This document shows, one piece after another, positions 34,797-42,399 of a stretch of 54,585 nucleotides of DNA. The stretch covers positions 1 through 54,585 of the forward strand of contig CABIYO010000015.1 of assembly GCA_902362975.1 (NCBI GenBank), read 5' to 3'. Both the position numbers and the translations under genes were made by a program. Position 1 is the stretch's first letter. The number at the start of each line of letters is the position of its first letter. The notes below the pieces were generated by a model. That model made no database searches, was not told the origin of the DNA, and saw only the letters and a program-made list of their open reading frames with translations. The stretch comes from Caryophanales bacterium. GTDB taxonomy: Bacteria; Bacillota; Bacilli; Exiguobacteriales; Exiguobacteriaceae.

Positions 34797-34950
34797 CGTT
34801 TGCACCGAACTGTCGCTATATTTTCGACTCTTACCGTGATATACTGCACATATGTTGCTTATTTGAGTGTCACCCACTCAATGACACAACATCACCGAAA
34901 CATGGCGAGATGTTCGGTTTAAACAGAAAGAAATAGAAAGAAGGTTACGC

Positions 34951-35943
34951 ATGGAACGCAAACTATTTTTGATTGACGGTAACTCCATGCTGGCCAGTGC
35001 TTACTATGGTGCCGCCGCGAGCCGAACGAAAAAAGGACGCGAGGTATCCAAAAACGATCGGAGTGCCGTCATCGGAATGACCGGCCTCATTCGGACGATT
35101 CTACGTAGACATCGTCCGACTCATTTTGTCGTCGTCTGGGACGTCTCACGTGAAACATTATGGCGTCGAGAACTGTACCCGGGCTACAAACGTCGCAGAC
35201 GTCAAACACCGCCTGAATTAAAAGCGCAGATGGAACTCATGCGCCAACTGCTTGAGGACAGTGGAATCCCACAATTCCAAGTAGAAGGCTATGAAGGGGA
35301 AGACTTAATTGCCCACATCGCCCGTAAATTCAGTTGCAGTGCGCCTGTCGTCATCATGACAAAAGACAAAGACTTGTTACAGCTTGTCAGTCCACGAATC
35401 ACCGTTTGGTTACAGACACAGGAGCTTCAGCAAATGCAGGCTCGCTGTGACATTCGTGATAATCGTCCGTTGCCGCTCAAGCGTCATTTAGAAATTCGCC
35501 CAGAAGAGATTGCGGCGCTATACGAAGGATTGAAACCGAAGCAACTGTCAGCCGTTAAAGCGTTGACAGGAGACCGTTCTGATGGAATTCCTCCAGTTGC
35601 CGGTCTCGACGAAAGCCAATCGGTTCAACTCATCAAACGATTCGGTTCGCTCGATAAGCTGTATTCCGCCTTGAGCATCAAAGGTGAAAAACGACAACAA
35701 GTAAATGAAACGATCGCGGCACTGACGTCAGAGGAGGTGCCCCGTAACTTGAGACGAACACGCAAAAAAGCAGAGCGCAATATGGAGCTCGTTCGACTCG
35801 ATGTCACGGTGCCGGCACTTGAACATTTGAAGCTAGCTCACCTTGAGCTCAGCCTCAATCCAAAACGAGTCGAGCAAGCGTATCAAAAACGCGGACTTCG
35901 TCTCTCGTTTAACTCAGGTCAGAAGAAAACATCCGCACGTTAA
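34951..35943 (+). CDS. 5'-3' exonuclease (PolA N-terminal/FEN type)
   Basis: A 330-residue flap-endonuclease-type nuclease, a stand-alone version of the DNA polymerase I 5'-3' exonuclease domain that removes RNA primers and flaps. Metal-binding motifs: FLIDGN (residues 6-11), VVVWDVSRETLWRRELYPGYK, VEGYEGEDLIA, MTKDKDLLQL and LTGDRSDGIPP, where the helix-hairpin-helix begins. It has a basic C-terminal tail. AGAAAGAAGG precedes the ATG. The 155-base leader contains two hairpins (GTGTCA/TGACAC near 34877, CCGAA..ATGTTCGG near 34902). A parS-like site lies inside the gene at 35142. Confidence 0.9.
   Translation: MERKLFLIDGNSMLASAYYGAAASRTKKGREVSKNDRSAVIGMTGLIRTILRRHRPTHFVVVWDVSRETLWRRELYPGYKRRRRQTPPELKAQMELMRQLLEDSGIPQFQVEGYEGEDLIAHIARKFSCSAPVVIMTKDKDLLQLVSPRITVWLQTQELQQMQARCDIRDNRPLPLKRHLEIRPEEIAALYEGLKPKQLSAVKALTGDRSDGIPPVAGLDESQSVQLIKRFGSLDKLYSALSIKGEKRQQVNETIAALTSEEVPRNLRRTRKKAERNMELVRLDVTVPALEHLKLAHLELSLNPKRVEQAYQKRGLRLSFNSGQKKTSAR
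35142..35157 (+). other. parS-like Spo0J/ParB binding site
   Basis: CGTCTCACGTGAAACA differs at two positions from the Firmicute parS consensus TGTTNCACGTGAAACA, with the CACGTGAAACA part exact. It is within the exonuclease coding region. Binding is not shown. Confidence 0.4.
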
Positions 35944-35949
35944 ACACGT

Positions 35950-35984
35950 AAAAGAACGGACGCCATCAAGCGTCCGTTCTTTTA
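35950..35984. terminator. Bidirectional terminator, exonuclease / catE
   Basis: Stem AAAGAACGGACGC/GCGTCCGTTCTTT with T runs on both strands. The catE stop lies within it. Confidence 0.87.
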
Positions 35985-36769
35985 ATATGCACGGTAATTC
36001 CGTCTTCGTCAGTCAATGTCCATTCAGACGACGTTCCGCCTAACGCTCGGTTCGTCTCTTCATTGACGAGAAGCGTCCATGACTCAAGTCCGGCCTCCAT
36101 TCCCATAGGATCGCTCGGACGGGCCCACACGTTCGTCCCGATGTGATGGTGATAGCCATCTGCTGCTAGGAAAAGTGCACCTGGATAAGAATCCGTCGTA
36201 ACGGAAAATCCGAGTCGGTCATGGTAGAAGCGTTTCGCTGCTTCAATCGACCGGACTTTAAAATGCACGTGTCCCATCTTCGTTCCGATCGGTAAACCAG
36301 TAAACGGGCGATTGGCTGCCGCTTGAAGCATCGATTCATAGTCGACAGGCTCGGTCGCCATTTTCACATGACCGTTTGCCTCGTACGTCCATTGATCCTT
36401 CGGGCGGTCGGCATACAATTCAATCCCGTTTCCTTCTGGATCGCTCAAGTAGAAGGCTTCACTCACGAGATGGTCGCCTTGCCCCACTTCGATGCGTCGC
36501 TCAATGAGATGCGCCAACATGCTTCCTAACTCTACCCGGTTTGGGAACAGAATCGCTAAATGGAACAAGCCTGCCGCCCGTGGATTGGTCTTCGCTTGAG
36601 GGGCACTGTGCAGGATGACAAGCGGACGTTCCTTCGTACCGAGTGTAATGGACTCTTCGCTCTCTTCTAAAACACTCATTCCAATCACGTCTACGTAAAA
36701 TCGTGTCACCTGTTCAATGTCACGAACGCGAAGCGTTACCGGACCGAGTTCGATTTTTTCGATTTTCAT
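35966..36769 (-). CDS. catE: VOC-family catechol-2,3-dioxygenase CatE-like
   Basis: A 267-residue protein of two vicinal-oxygen-chelate modules (about residues 1-130 and 165-267). Segments shared with B. subtilis CatE: LFHLAILFPNRVELG, GDHLVSEAFYLSDPEGNGIE, GHVHFKVRSIEAAKRFY and DGYHHHIGTNVW. The metal ligands are expected at His167 (GHVHF), the His of YHHHIG and a C-terminal glutamate; the last is hard to place here. CatE opens catechols or quinol-type aromatics and protects against quinone stress. It is divergent from an HxlR regulator with a Cys7, as expected for a CatR-controlled gene. Catechol as substrate is inferred. Confidence 0.85.
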   Translation of the reverse strand: MKIEKIELGPVTLRVRDIEQVTRFYVDVIGMSVLEESEESITLGTKERPLVILHSAPQAKTNPRAAGLFHLAILFPNRVELGSMLAHLIERRIEVGQGDHLVSEAFYLSDPEGNGIELYADRPKDQWTYEANGHVKMATEPVDYESMLQAAANRPFTGLPIGTKMGHVHFKVRSIEAAKRFYHDRLGFSVTTDSYPGALFLAADGYHHHIGTNVWARPSDPMGMEAGLESWTLLVNEETNRALGGTSSEWTLTDEDGITVHIKRTDA

Positions 36770-36875
36770 ACATAATCACCTCCACTTCACTATACCCGTC
36801 CGGTCGATGATACAGAAGTAGGCACAAAAAGGTGGTATAGTTACTTCAACGATACTATTGGAAAGGAAGAGCGAC

Positions 36876-37202
36876 GTGACTAACATAACAAGCTGTGAAG
36901 TCGATACGGCACTCGAACTGATTACAGGAAAATGGAAACATTCCATCCTCCTCGTGTTGATTAATGGAGATACATTGCGTTTCAGTGAGTTGAAACGCGC
37001 CTTACCAAAAATCAGCCAAAAGATATTGACCGCACAACTCCGCGACTTAGAAGAACAGGATATCGTTATCCGGACCGTCTATCCAGAAGTTCCACCACGT
37101 GTCGATTATCGCTTAAGTGAGTACGGGAAAACACTGATCCCGATTCTCGAAGCGATGAACGAATGGGGAATGCGTCATGCCGAACGGATGCGCTCTAATT
37201 AG
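36876..37202 (+). CDS. HxlR/MarR-DUF24 regulator, CatR/YodB-like
   Basis: A 108-residue winged-helix regulator. GTG 36876 behind AAAGGAAGAGCGAC gives MTNITSCEVD, placing a single cysteine at position 7 as in the B. subtilis thiol sensors YodB and CatR. That cysteine is the only one in the protein, so sensing would be by alkylation or intersubunit chemistry. The DNA-binding part includes ITGKWKHSILLVLI, LRFSELKRALPKISQKILT and the wing PPRVDYRLSEYG. It is divergent from catE. ATAGT/ACTAT arms at 36836-36857 may belong to the operator. Confidence 0.87.
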   Translation: MTNITSCEVDTALELITGKWKHSILLVLINGDTLRFSELKRALPKISQKILTAQLRDLEEQDIVIRTVYPEVPPRVDYRLSEYGKTLIPILEAMNEWGMRHAERMRSN

Positions 37203-37281
37203 TTGTCCACATGTGGATAACCCATTTTTCTGCTGAACACATCACTTATCCACAGGAGGTTGTCATGATTCGTTATCCACA
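37203..37281. other. Cluster of four DnaA boxes
   Basis: Three perfect TTATCCACA boxes occur at 37212-37220 (reverse), 37246-37254 and 37273-37281, plus a one-mismatch TTGTCCACA at 37203-37211 abutting the first. The cluster spans the gap between the regulator and the S66 peptidase, covers the peptidase ribosome site and enters its coding start. The density is far above chance. Confidence 0.75.
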
Positions 37282-38272
37282 GTTAACCGGTCATCAAATT
37301 GGTGTCACCGCCCCTTCGTCAGGTATACCAGAAGAACTGCACCATCTATTGCATCAAGCGGAACATAAGTTTTCCAATCGAGGGTTCACATTGCAATTCA
37401 CTCCGAATGCGTGGAAACAACGATTTGGGAAGTCCGCTCCGGCTCGGGTCCGTGCACATGAACTGACATCTCTACTTCAAGATGACAATGTCGACTTGAT
37501 TGTTCCACCCTGGGGTGGGGAACTCTTAATGGAAATCCTCGATCACATCGAGTGGCAGTCCTTGTCCGCAAAATGGATGCTCGGTTATTCGGATACGAGT
37601 CTATTACTTTTTGTGTATACGCTAAAAACCGGAATCGCCTCCGCCCACGGTCCAAACTTAGTCGACTTGCGTGCCGATATGTGGGACGAGACGAGTTCAC
37701 GCTGGCTCGATGTATTGTCGACGCAGACCGACGAAACCGTCATCCAACGCTCGTCCGAGAAGTTCCAAAACGAATGGCAGCATGATAATCCGACGCCACA
37801 TCTGTTTCATCTGACGGAGACGACCGAATGGAAAGCGATTGGTGGTCAGAACGCAACGGGGCGTTTGCTCGGTGGATGTCTCGATGTGCTCTTACATACA
37901 ATCGGGACACCGTATGGAGACATCAAGACGTTCCAACGCGATCACCTGAACGATGAACCGATTCTTTGGTATTTTGAGAACGCTGAGCTGAACGTCCCAG
38001 CAATAAAAAGGACCCTTCTTCAAATGAAGTGGGCCGGTTGGTTCGAGCAGACGTCTGGTATTCTATTTGGACGGAGTGACGCCCCCTCTGTGCATCAAGA
38101 CTATACGGTCGAAATGGTATATGAGGAGCTTCATCATATGTTAGACGTTCCTATCTTTTTCGATATCGATTGCGGACACGTACCCCCTCAGATGACACTC
38201 GTCAATGGGGCCCACGCTTCTGTACAAGTCGAGCATGGCAAAGGAACATTGATTCAAACGTTCAAGGGCTGA
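37265..38272 (+). CDS. S66 family LD-carboxypeptidase / MccF-like peptidase
   Basis: A 335-residue serine peptidase of family S66, whose members trim muropeptide tetrapeptides during wall recycling or inactivate microcin C7. IGVTAPSSG lies at the N-terminus, PPWGGELLMEILD follows, GYSDTSLLLF contains the nucleophile serine, and the C-terminal FFDIDCGHVPPQM carries the histidine. No signal peptide, so it is cytosolic. ATG 37265 sits behind CAGGAGG. That ribosome site is next to a DnaA box, so DnaA binding could influence expression. Confidence 0.88.
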   Translation: MIRYPQLTGHQIGVTAPSSGIPEELHHLLHQAEHKFSNRGFTLQFTPNAWKQRFGKSAPARVRAHELTSLLQDDNVDLIVPPWGGELLMEILDHIEWQSLSAKWMLGYSDTSLLLFVYTLKTGIASAHGPNLVDLRADMWDETSSRWLDVLSTQTDETVIQRSSEKFQNEWQHDNPTPHLFHLTETTEWKAIGGQNATGRLLGGCLDVLLHTIGTPYGDIKTFQRDHLNDEPILWYFENAELNVPAIKRTLLQMKWAGWFEQTSGILFGRSDAPSVHQDYTVEMVYEELHHMLDVPIFFDIDCGHVPPQMTLVNGAHASVQVEHGKGTLIQTFKG

Positions 38273-38329
38273 TTCGTCATGACATTCGAGCAGAACGAGA
38301 TTCAGCTCAGTCAATAGATCGCGTATCAT

Positions 38330-38366
38330 AAAAAAGACATCGAACGAATCAGTTCGATGTCTTTTC
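38330..38366. terminator. Bidirectional terminator, S66 / DUF3817
   Basis: Stem AAAAGACATCGAAC/GTTCGATGTCTTTT with A/T tracts on both sides, between convergent genes. Confidence 0.87.
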
Positions 38367-38645
38367 AGTTGACGGGAGTACCTGTTTTTCTAATAAAAAT
38401 GGTCCGAATGGGATAACCGATGCCATGACAGCAAGCGTCAAAACTTTGAATCCCCAGCGCAAGCGCCATGCCATGTACATCGCCGCGAACACATACGCAA
38501 CAAATAAGAAACCATGTGCTGCACCAACGATACTGACCGCGAGTGGAATACCAGCCATATATTTCAACGGCATCGCGATGAACAGTAACAACAAGAAGGA
38601 TACACCTTCTGTGTAGCCAAGCCATTTAAAATGAGTCGTAGTCAT
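38349..38645 (-). CDS. DUF3817 integral membrane protein
   Basis: A 98-residue membrane protein with three hydrophobic segments. Family marks are the opening WLGYTEGVSFLLLLFIAMPLK and GAAHGFLFVAYVFA. The role is unknown; related domains are fused to transporters and oxidoreductases. GGAGAACGC precedes the ATG. It follows the DoxX gene by 80 bases in the same direction and may be read with it. Confidence 0.85.
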   Translation of the reverse strand: MTTTHFKWLGYTEGVSFLLLLFIAMPLKYMAGIPLAVSIVGAAHGFLFVAYVFAAMYMAWRLRWGFKVLTLAVMASVIPFGPFLLEKQVLPSTEKTSN

Positions 38646-38725
38646 ATGCGTTCTCCTTTATTTCTGTAGGCTATATCTATCGTAGCCGATACGTGAGAGG
38701 TTTGTCACAAGAGAACGCATAAAAG

Positions 38726-39235
38726 TTACGAGGCTATTTGACGATTTGGTGAACGATGTAATACTTTCGTGTCGACAAAACGGCGAAGGAACAATCCGTC
38801 GACCCCAATTTTTCCAGCGTTATGACCGGCAACTAAAATCAAGACAGATACAATCAACATCGTTGGGTTCGTACTGACTGTTCCTGATAGTAAGAACGCC
38901 ATGTTCATGACAAGTCCGAAAAACGCTGCGCTGCGTGTGAGGGCACCGAGCAATAATCCTAAGCCTACCAAGAATTCACCGTAAGGAATCAGGACATCGA
39001 ATAACCCGGCGTTTGGAATCGCAAAGTTTTCTAGGAATGCAGCCCACCATCCAGCAACGGCTGGATGTTCTCCAGAAGCGAGTGACACCGCATTTTTTAA
39101 GTATCCTTCTGTCCCAAAGCCTCCCGTGATTTTACCCCACCCTGCCGTTAACCAATGATAACCGAGCCATACACGTAACACCGTCAAAATAGCTGTAGCG
39201 ATGTTATGATTTTGCCAAAATTTCGTGAACATCAT
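38726..39235 (-). CDS. DoxX family membrane protein
   Basis: A 169-residue, four-helix membrane protein of the DoxX/MauE group. WLGYHWLTAGWGKITG starts the first helix after the N-terminal loop, followed by PYGEFLVGLGLLLGALTR and a last helix, then GKIGVDGLFLRR. DoxX-type proteins are linked to quinone-coupled redox steps and thiol stress. B. subtilis CatD, partner of CatE, is a shorter member, which fits the nearby catE. AAGGGAGGAATT is the ribosome site. A Rex/FNR-like palindrome lies at 39272. Confidence 0.87.
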   Translation of the reverse strand: MMFTKFWQNHNIATAILTVLRVWLGYHWLTAGWGKITGGFGTEGYLKNAVSLASGEHPAVAGWWAAFLENFAIPNAGLFDVLIPYGEFLVGLGLLLGALTRSAAFFGLVMNMAFLLSGTVSTNPTMLIVSVLILVAGHNAGKIGVDGLFLRRFVDTKVLHRSPNRQIAS

Positions 39236-39271
39236 AATTCCTCCCTTTCAAGAAGTTAAATAAATGTATAA

Positions 39272-39287
39272 TGTGATTACATTCACA
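39272..39287 (-). promoter_or_regulatory. Rex/FNR-like operator of DoxX gene
   Basis: TGTGATTACATTCACA fits TGTGA-N6-TCACA (FNR/CRP type) exactly. One arm is the full Rex half-site TTGTGAA/TTCACAA. It lies about 45 bases upstream of the DoxX start, next to a TATACA -10-like box, which suits redox-dependent repression. Confidence 0.6.
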
Positions 39288-39433
39288 ATATACCATTCAT
39301 GTTCACTGTTTCACATATGTGTTTTCATTTGTTCATGATTCGTCCATATGTACGCCATATTCTATTCACGTTACTTTCTCTTTCATCGATTCATCATCCA
39401 ACATCCAACACGGTCGCCATTGTCCCGACATTG

Positions 39434-40078
39434 ACGGTGTCGATGACCAAGACAGGCAAGTTCTTTGTCTCCCTCCTCGTCAAACAGGACGATGAACCAT
39501 GGATCCCAGCCGAGAACAAGGTCGGGATCGATCTCGGTCTAAAACACTTCGCCGTCATGACGAACGATGCGATGGTCTCGGAGAAGATCGAAAACCCACG
39601 TTTCCTTCGTAAGTCCGAAGCGAAGGTCAAAAAGGCACAGCGCGCGCTGTCACGTAAGAAAATCGGGAGCAAGAATCGTGAAAAAGCCACATTACTTCTG
39701 GCAAAGAAACACGAAAAGATCGCCAACCAACGCCAGGACTTCCTTCACAACCTGTCGAGACGGATCGTTGACGAGAACCAAGTCATTGTCGTGGAGACAT
39801 TGAAGTCGAAGGACATGATGCGGAACCATCAGGTCGCCAAATCGATTGCAGATGTCAGTTGGTACGAGTTCGTCCGGCAACTCGAATACAAATCAAGATT
39901 CTACGGACGGACGCTCATCAAGGCAGATCAATGGTTCGCATCGACCCAGATCTGTTCCACTTGTGGAGCAAATGGCGAGAAGAAGACGGTGGATGTCCGT
40001 GAATGGACGTGTGCCTGTGGCGCGCATCATGACCGTGACATCAATACAAGCCTCAACCTGTTGATGTTGGCCGACTGA
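39434..40078 (+). pseudogene. tnpB: TnpB, N-terminally truncated (copy A)
   Basis: The last 215 codons of a TnpB. It retains the RuvC Asp in GIDLGLKHFAV, the Glu in VIVVETLKSKDMM, the zinc finger CSTCG...CACG and DRDINTSLNLL. The N-terminal RNA-binding and target-recognition half is gone. The frame is open upstream to 39299, but those residues do not look like TnpB. Differences from copy B are scattered and mostly conservative, so the two separated some time ago. Unlikely to cut DNA itself. Confidence 0.88.
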
Positions 40079-40200
40079 CAATCCTTCAGGGCAGGGACTG
40101 CCCGACGAGCTTGGTAAATAACCGTGGCTGGTAAGAGCACGGTCTTCCCAAGAAGCTCCCACTTCAATTTGCGAAGCAAATAAGTGGTAAGTAGTTCACC
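40079..40200 (+). ncRNA. Right-end guide-RNA scaffold of copy A
   Basis: About 122 bases after the tnpB stop are conserved with copy B (roughly a dozen differences), ending at AGTAGTTCACC. The terminal hairpin CCACTT...AAGTGG with inner ATTTGC/GCAAAT keeps pairing in both copies; the C-to-T change in copy B gives a GU pair. In TnpB systems this region is the guide RNA scaffold, and the guide would be the bases from 40201 onward. Confidence 0.6.
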
Positions 40201-40283
40201 GCTGTGTCTTTTACACTCATTCCAAATTCCGCCTTCATGATTTGTCGCTCGTATACTGTCCCCTCAAACTATGGGATTAAACA

Positions 40284-40317
40284 CAAAAAAAACCTGCTCG
40301 CCGATTGCGAGCAGGTA
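40284..40317 (-). terminator. Terminator of cold shock gene
   Basis: Stem ACCTGCTCGC/GCGAGCAGGT followed leftward by eight T residues. Confidence 0.88.
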
Positions 40318-40339
40318 TCATATTCCTTAGAAAGGAAGA

Positions 40340-40540
40340 TTAGATTTTTTCAATGTTAGAAGCTTGTGGTCCACGAGCTCCGTCAGTGATTTCGAAAGTT
40401 ACTTCTTGGCCTTCTTCAAGTGTTTTGAAGCCGTCGCCTTGGATTGCTGAGAAGTGTGCGAATACGTCGTCTCCGCCTTCCATTTCGATGAAGCCGTAAC
40501 CTTTTTCTGAGTTAAACCATTTTACTTTACCTGTGTTCAT
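40340..40540 (-). CDS. Cold shock protein CspA/CspB family
   Basis: A 66-residue cold shock domain protein that binds single-stranded nucleic acid and acts as an RNA chaperone. RNP1 is KGYGFIEM and RNP2 is DVFAHFS. Length and the ending ASNIEKI are typical of Bacillales Csp proteins. CAGGAGGGTTC precedes the ATG. The long AT-rich leader (40541-40767) contains GGATTAT/ATAATCC and CTTG/CAAG hairpins, as is common for cold-inducible mRNAs whose structure controls translation. Confidence 0.95.
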   Translation of the reverse strand: MNTGKVKWFNSEKGYGFIEMEGGDDVFAHFSAIQGDGFKTLEEGQEVTFEITDGARGPQASNIEKI

Positions 40541-40767
40541 GAATGAACCCTCCTGAAATAAACGCTATGCGTTATAGTAGTGCCTTACTAGAAAAAACTT
40601 GACCAAAAAAATACAAGCCTTTGGATTATCTAATGAAAAATAATCCCAAGCACTTGTGAATTATGATTCCATCTATTCTTAATTAAGCACATATTGAATA
40701 TAACACGTCTAGATGTTTCTGTCTAGTAAATACTTCCGATTGCTAAAAAACAAGGTAAAACGGGTAC
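40541..40767 (-). promoter_or_regulatory. AT-rich leader/promoter region of csp
   Basis: This 227-base gap between the divergent csp and beta-helix genes is rich in A+T and small hairpins. A TACTAT -10-like box lies near 40573-40578, but no confident -35 pairs with it. No ORF is supported in it. Confidence 0.45.
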
Positions 40768-40800
40768 ATGCTAGAGAAGATGATGCTAGGAGGATTTATA

Positions 40801-42399
40801 ATGAAAAACATTAAAGACCCACACGCAATCGCATCGATGATTGCCTCTCATTCCGATTGGTCGGAAGAAGACCTCATCCGACAAACACTTGAATGGCACC
40901 ATACTACACGGAAAGCTTCTTACTTTGAGCAACAACAATCTATCCCGTGTCGAATCCCATTGACGGAACGGATCACCCCTGTCCGCACCTCCTGTCCGCT
41001 CGAGCAAGTCGACGGCATCGTTCGTCCCGTCTGGATGCGTCGGCTCGATGCCGAATATTTGAATTTACTGCAGACGACGAAACAACGTGTTGATGTGACG
41101 GACTATGGTGCTGTCGGAGATGGAAAAACGGATTGTACCCTCGCCTTTCGACTCGCCATCCGCTCGAACCGTCGTGTCTTTGTCCCAGCAGGCGTTTATA
41201 TCGTTCGGGGTATTCGTCTGCCTTCCAACTGCGTGCTCGAAGGTGCAGGACAAGACGTCACGATTCTCAAACTGTCCGATCGTGCACCGAAACATAGACG
41301 ATTGTTACGGAACGCCACACCGTTTGCAGGAAATCATCATATCGAGGTATGCCACTTGACGCTCGATTGGAATGTCGCACGATTAGGCGATGTGAAACGG
41401 ACGACGAGCGGTGACACGACATCGAGCGCCTTGACGTTTGCCCATGTGACATATGGATGGGTGCATCATGTGACTTCTAAAAATGCTGGGCTCCATGCGT
41501 TCGACATCACTTCTCCACACTATCATTACTTAGGGGACGGGCTTCGTGCGGCAAACGGGAGCCGATACATCCATCTCGATCATCTCGAGGCGACAAATTA
41601 TGGAGATGACGGAATCACGACACACCATAGTGATGCCATTTATATTACCAACTGCTATTGTCACCATCCTCACGGCCGAACACACACCTTAGGGTTCTCA
41701 AACTCAAATGGGATTGAGATTGATGATGGTTCGCGGCACGTCACACTCGTGAACAATAAAAGTGAAGGGTGTTTTGGCGGGATTGAAGTAAAAGCACATG
41801 GGACCTCATCCGCCGCACACGACGTTCATATCTTCGGCCATCTTTCGGTGCATGACAATCGTTCATTTAACTTCCGTCACATCGGGCATCATTTAGCAGA
41901 CGATCCGAACTCAGAGACAGCCCGCTTCCTATCAGGCACAAACTTAGTGTCCGTCGAGCCGGTCCGCAGTTCACTCTATACAAAATCTTCACCACGAAGC
42001 CTGGTCGTATCGGCCTATCAGGACGTCTTGATTCATGGTTTGACTGCGATCGGCGACCCGACCTACGATTACGAACAGCACCCGGCACTTGCGATTCAAT
42101 ACAAATCGAGACGCGTTCAACTGAAACGAATCTCCGTGCGCGGGTTTACCACAGCCCGAGCCGACCTCGAACTATTTGGGGGAGATAACCGCACCGATGA
42201 AGTGACCATCGAAAACTTACGATGCCAAGAATCTGCACCCATCGCTCTAAAAATCGGTCGTCAACTCGAACACCTTACTCTTCATCAGATTGAAGGACAG
42301 AAAAAAAGCGGAGATGTGCTCATCTCCACGAAAAGCCCGATTGATGTGCATGATTTACTCGCTCAAGGATTTTCAGACCGGGTGCGCTCAGACGTTTGA
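40801..42399 (+). CDS. Right-handed beta-helix (pectate-lyase-superfamily) protein
   Basis: A 532-residue protein. Residues 1-95 are a helical N-terminal region. A pectate_lyase_3-type domain follows, with the marker VTDYGAVGDGKTDCTLAFR and parallel beta-helix rungs (HIEVCHLTLDW, GWVHHVTSKNA, RYIHLDHLEA). His-rich turns (TTHHSDAIYI, NCYCHHPHGR) may hold the active site. There is no signal peptide, so it is either cytosolic or exported another way. Similar folds occur in phage tail spikes and B. subtilis YobO, and in polysaccharide lyases; substrate unknown. ATG 40801 behind AGGAGG. Its 3' end overlaps the convergent flavodoxin gene by 37 bases. Confidence 0.8.
   Translation: MKNIKDPHAIASMIASHSDWSEEDLIRQTLEWHHTTRKASYFEQQQSIPCRIPLTERITPVRTSCPLEQVDGIVRPVWMRRLDAEYLNLLQTTKQRVDVTDYGAVGDGKTDCTLAFRLAIRSNRRVFVPAGVYIVRGIRLPSNCVLEGAGQDVTILKLSDRAPKHRRLLRNATPFAGNHHIEVCHLTLDWNVARLGDVKRTTSGDTTSSALTFAHVTYGWVHHVTSKNAGLHAFDITSPHYHYLGDGLRAANGSRYIHLDHLEATNYGDDGITTHHSDAIYITNCYCHHPHGRTHTLGFSNSNGIEIDDGSRHVTLVNNKSEGCFGGIEVKAHGTSSAAHDVHIFGHLSVHDNRSFNFRHIGHHLADDPNSETARFLSGTNLVSVEPVRSSLYTKSSPRSLVVSAYQDVLIHGLTAIGDPTYDYEQHPALAIQYKSRRVQLKRISVRGFTTARADLELFGGDNRTDEVTIENLRCQESAPIALKIGRQLEHLTLHQIEGQKKSGDVLISTKSPIDVHDLLAQGFSDRVRSDV

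Larger units (their letters stand above)
39434..40200 (+). mobile_element. 5'-truncated IS200/IS605-type (tnpB-only) element, copy A
   Basis: Homology to the copy at the right edge of the window starts near 39434 and runs to exactly 40200, after which the two copies diverge. The left end, any tnpA and the first third of tnpB are missing. It lies between the DoxX and cold-shock genes. No Y1 transposase is visible in the window. Confidence 0.85.

Noticed and set aside
34902..34925. PurBox-like AAACCGAACAT before the exonuclease gene
   Set aside because: Only a partial match and it is one arm of a leader hairpin. No purine link.
36836..36857. Confirmed CatR/YodB operator
   Set aside because: ATAGT/ACTAT arms are visible but short and spaced by 12 bases; too weak to list as a separate site.
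37203..37281. Replication origin (oriC)
   Set aside because: DnaA boxes are present, but there is no AT-rich unwinding region of note and no dnaA, dnaN, recF or gyr genes nearby.
39299..39433. N-terminal extension of TnpB copy A
   Set aside because: The frame is open but the residues do not resemble TnpB and the stretch covers the DoxX upstream region. It is flanking DNA.
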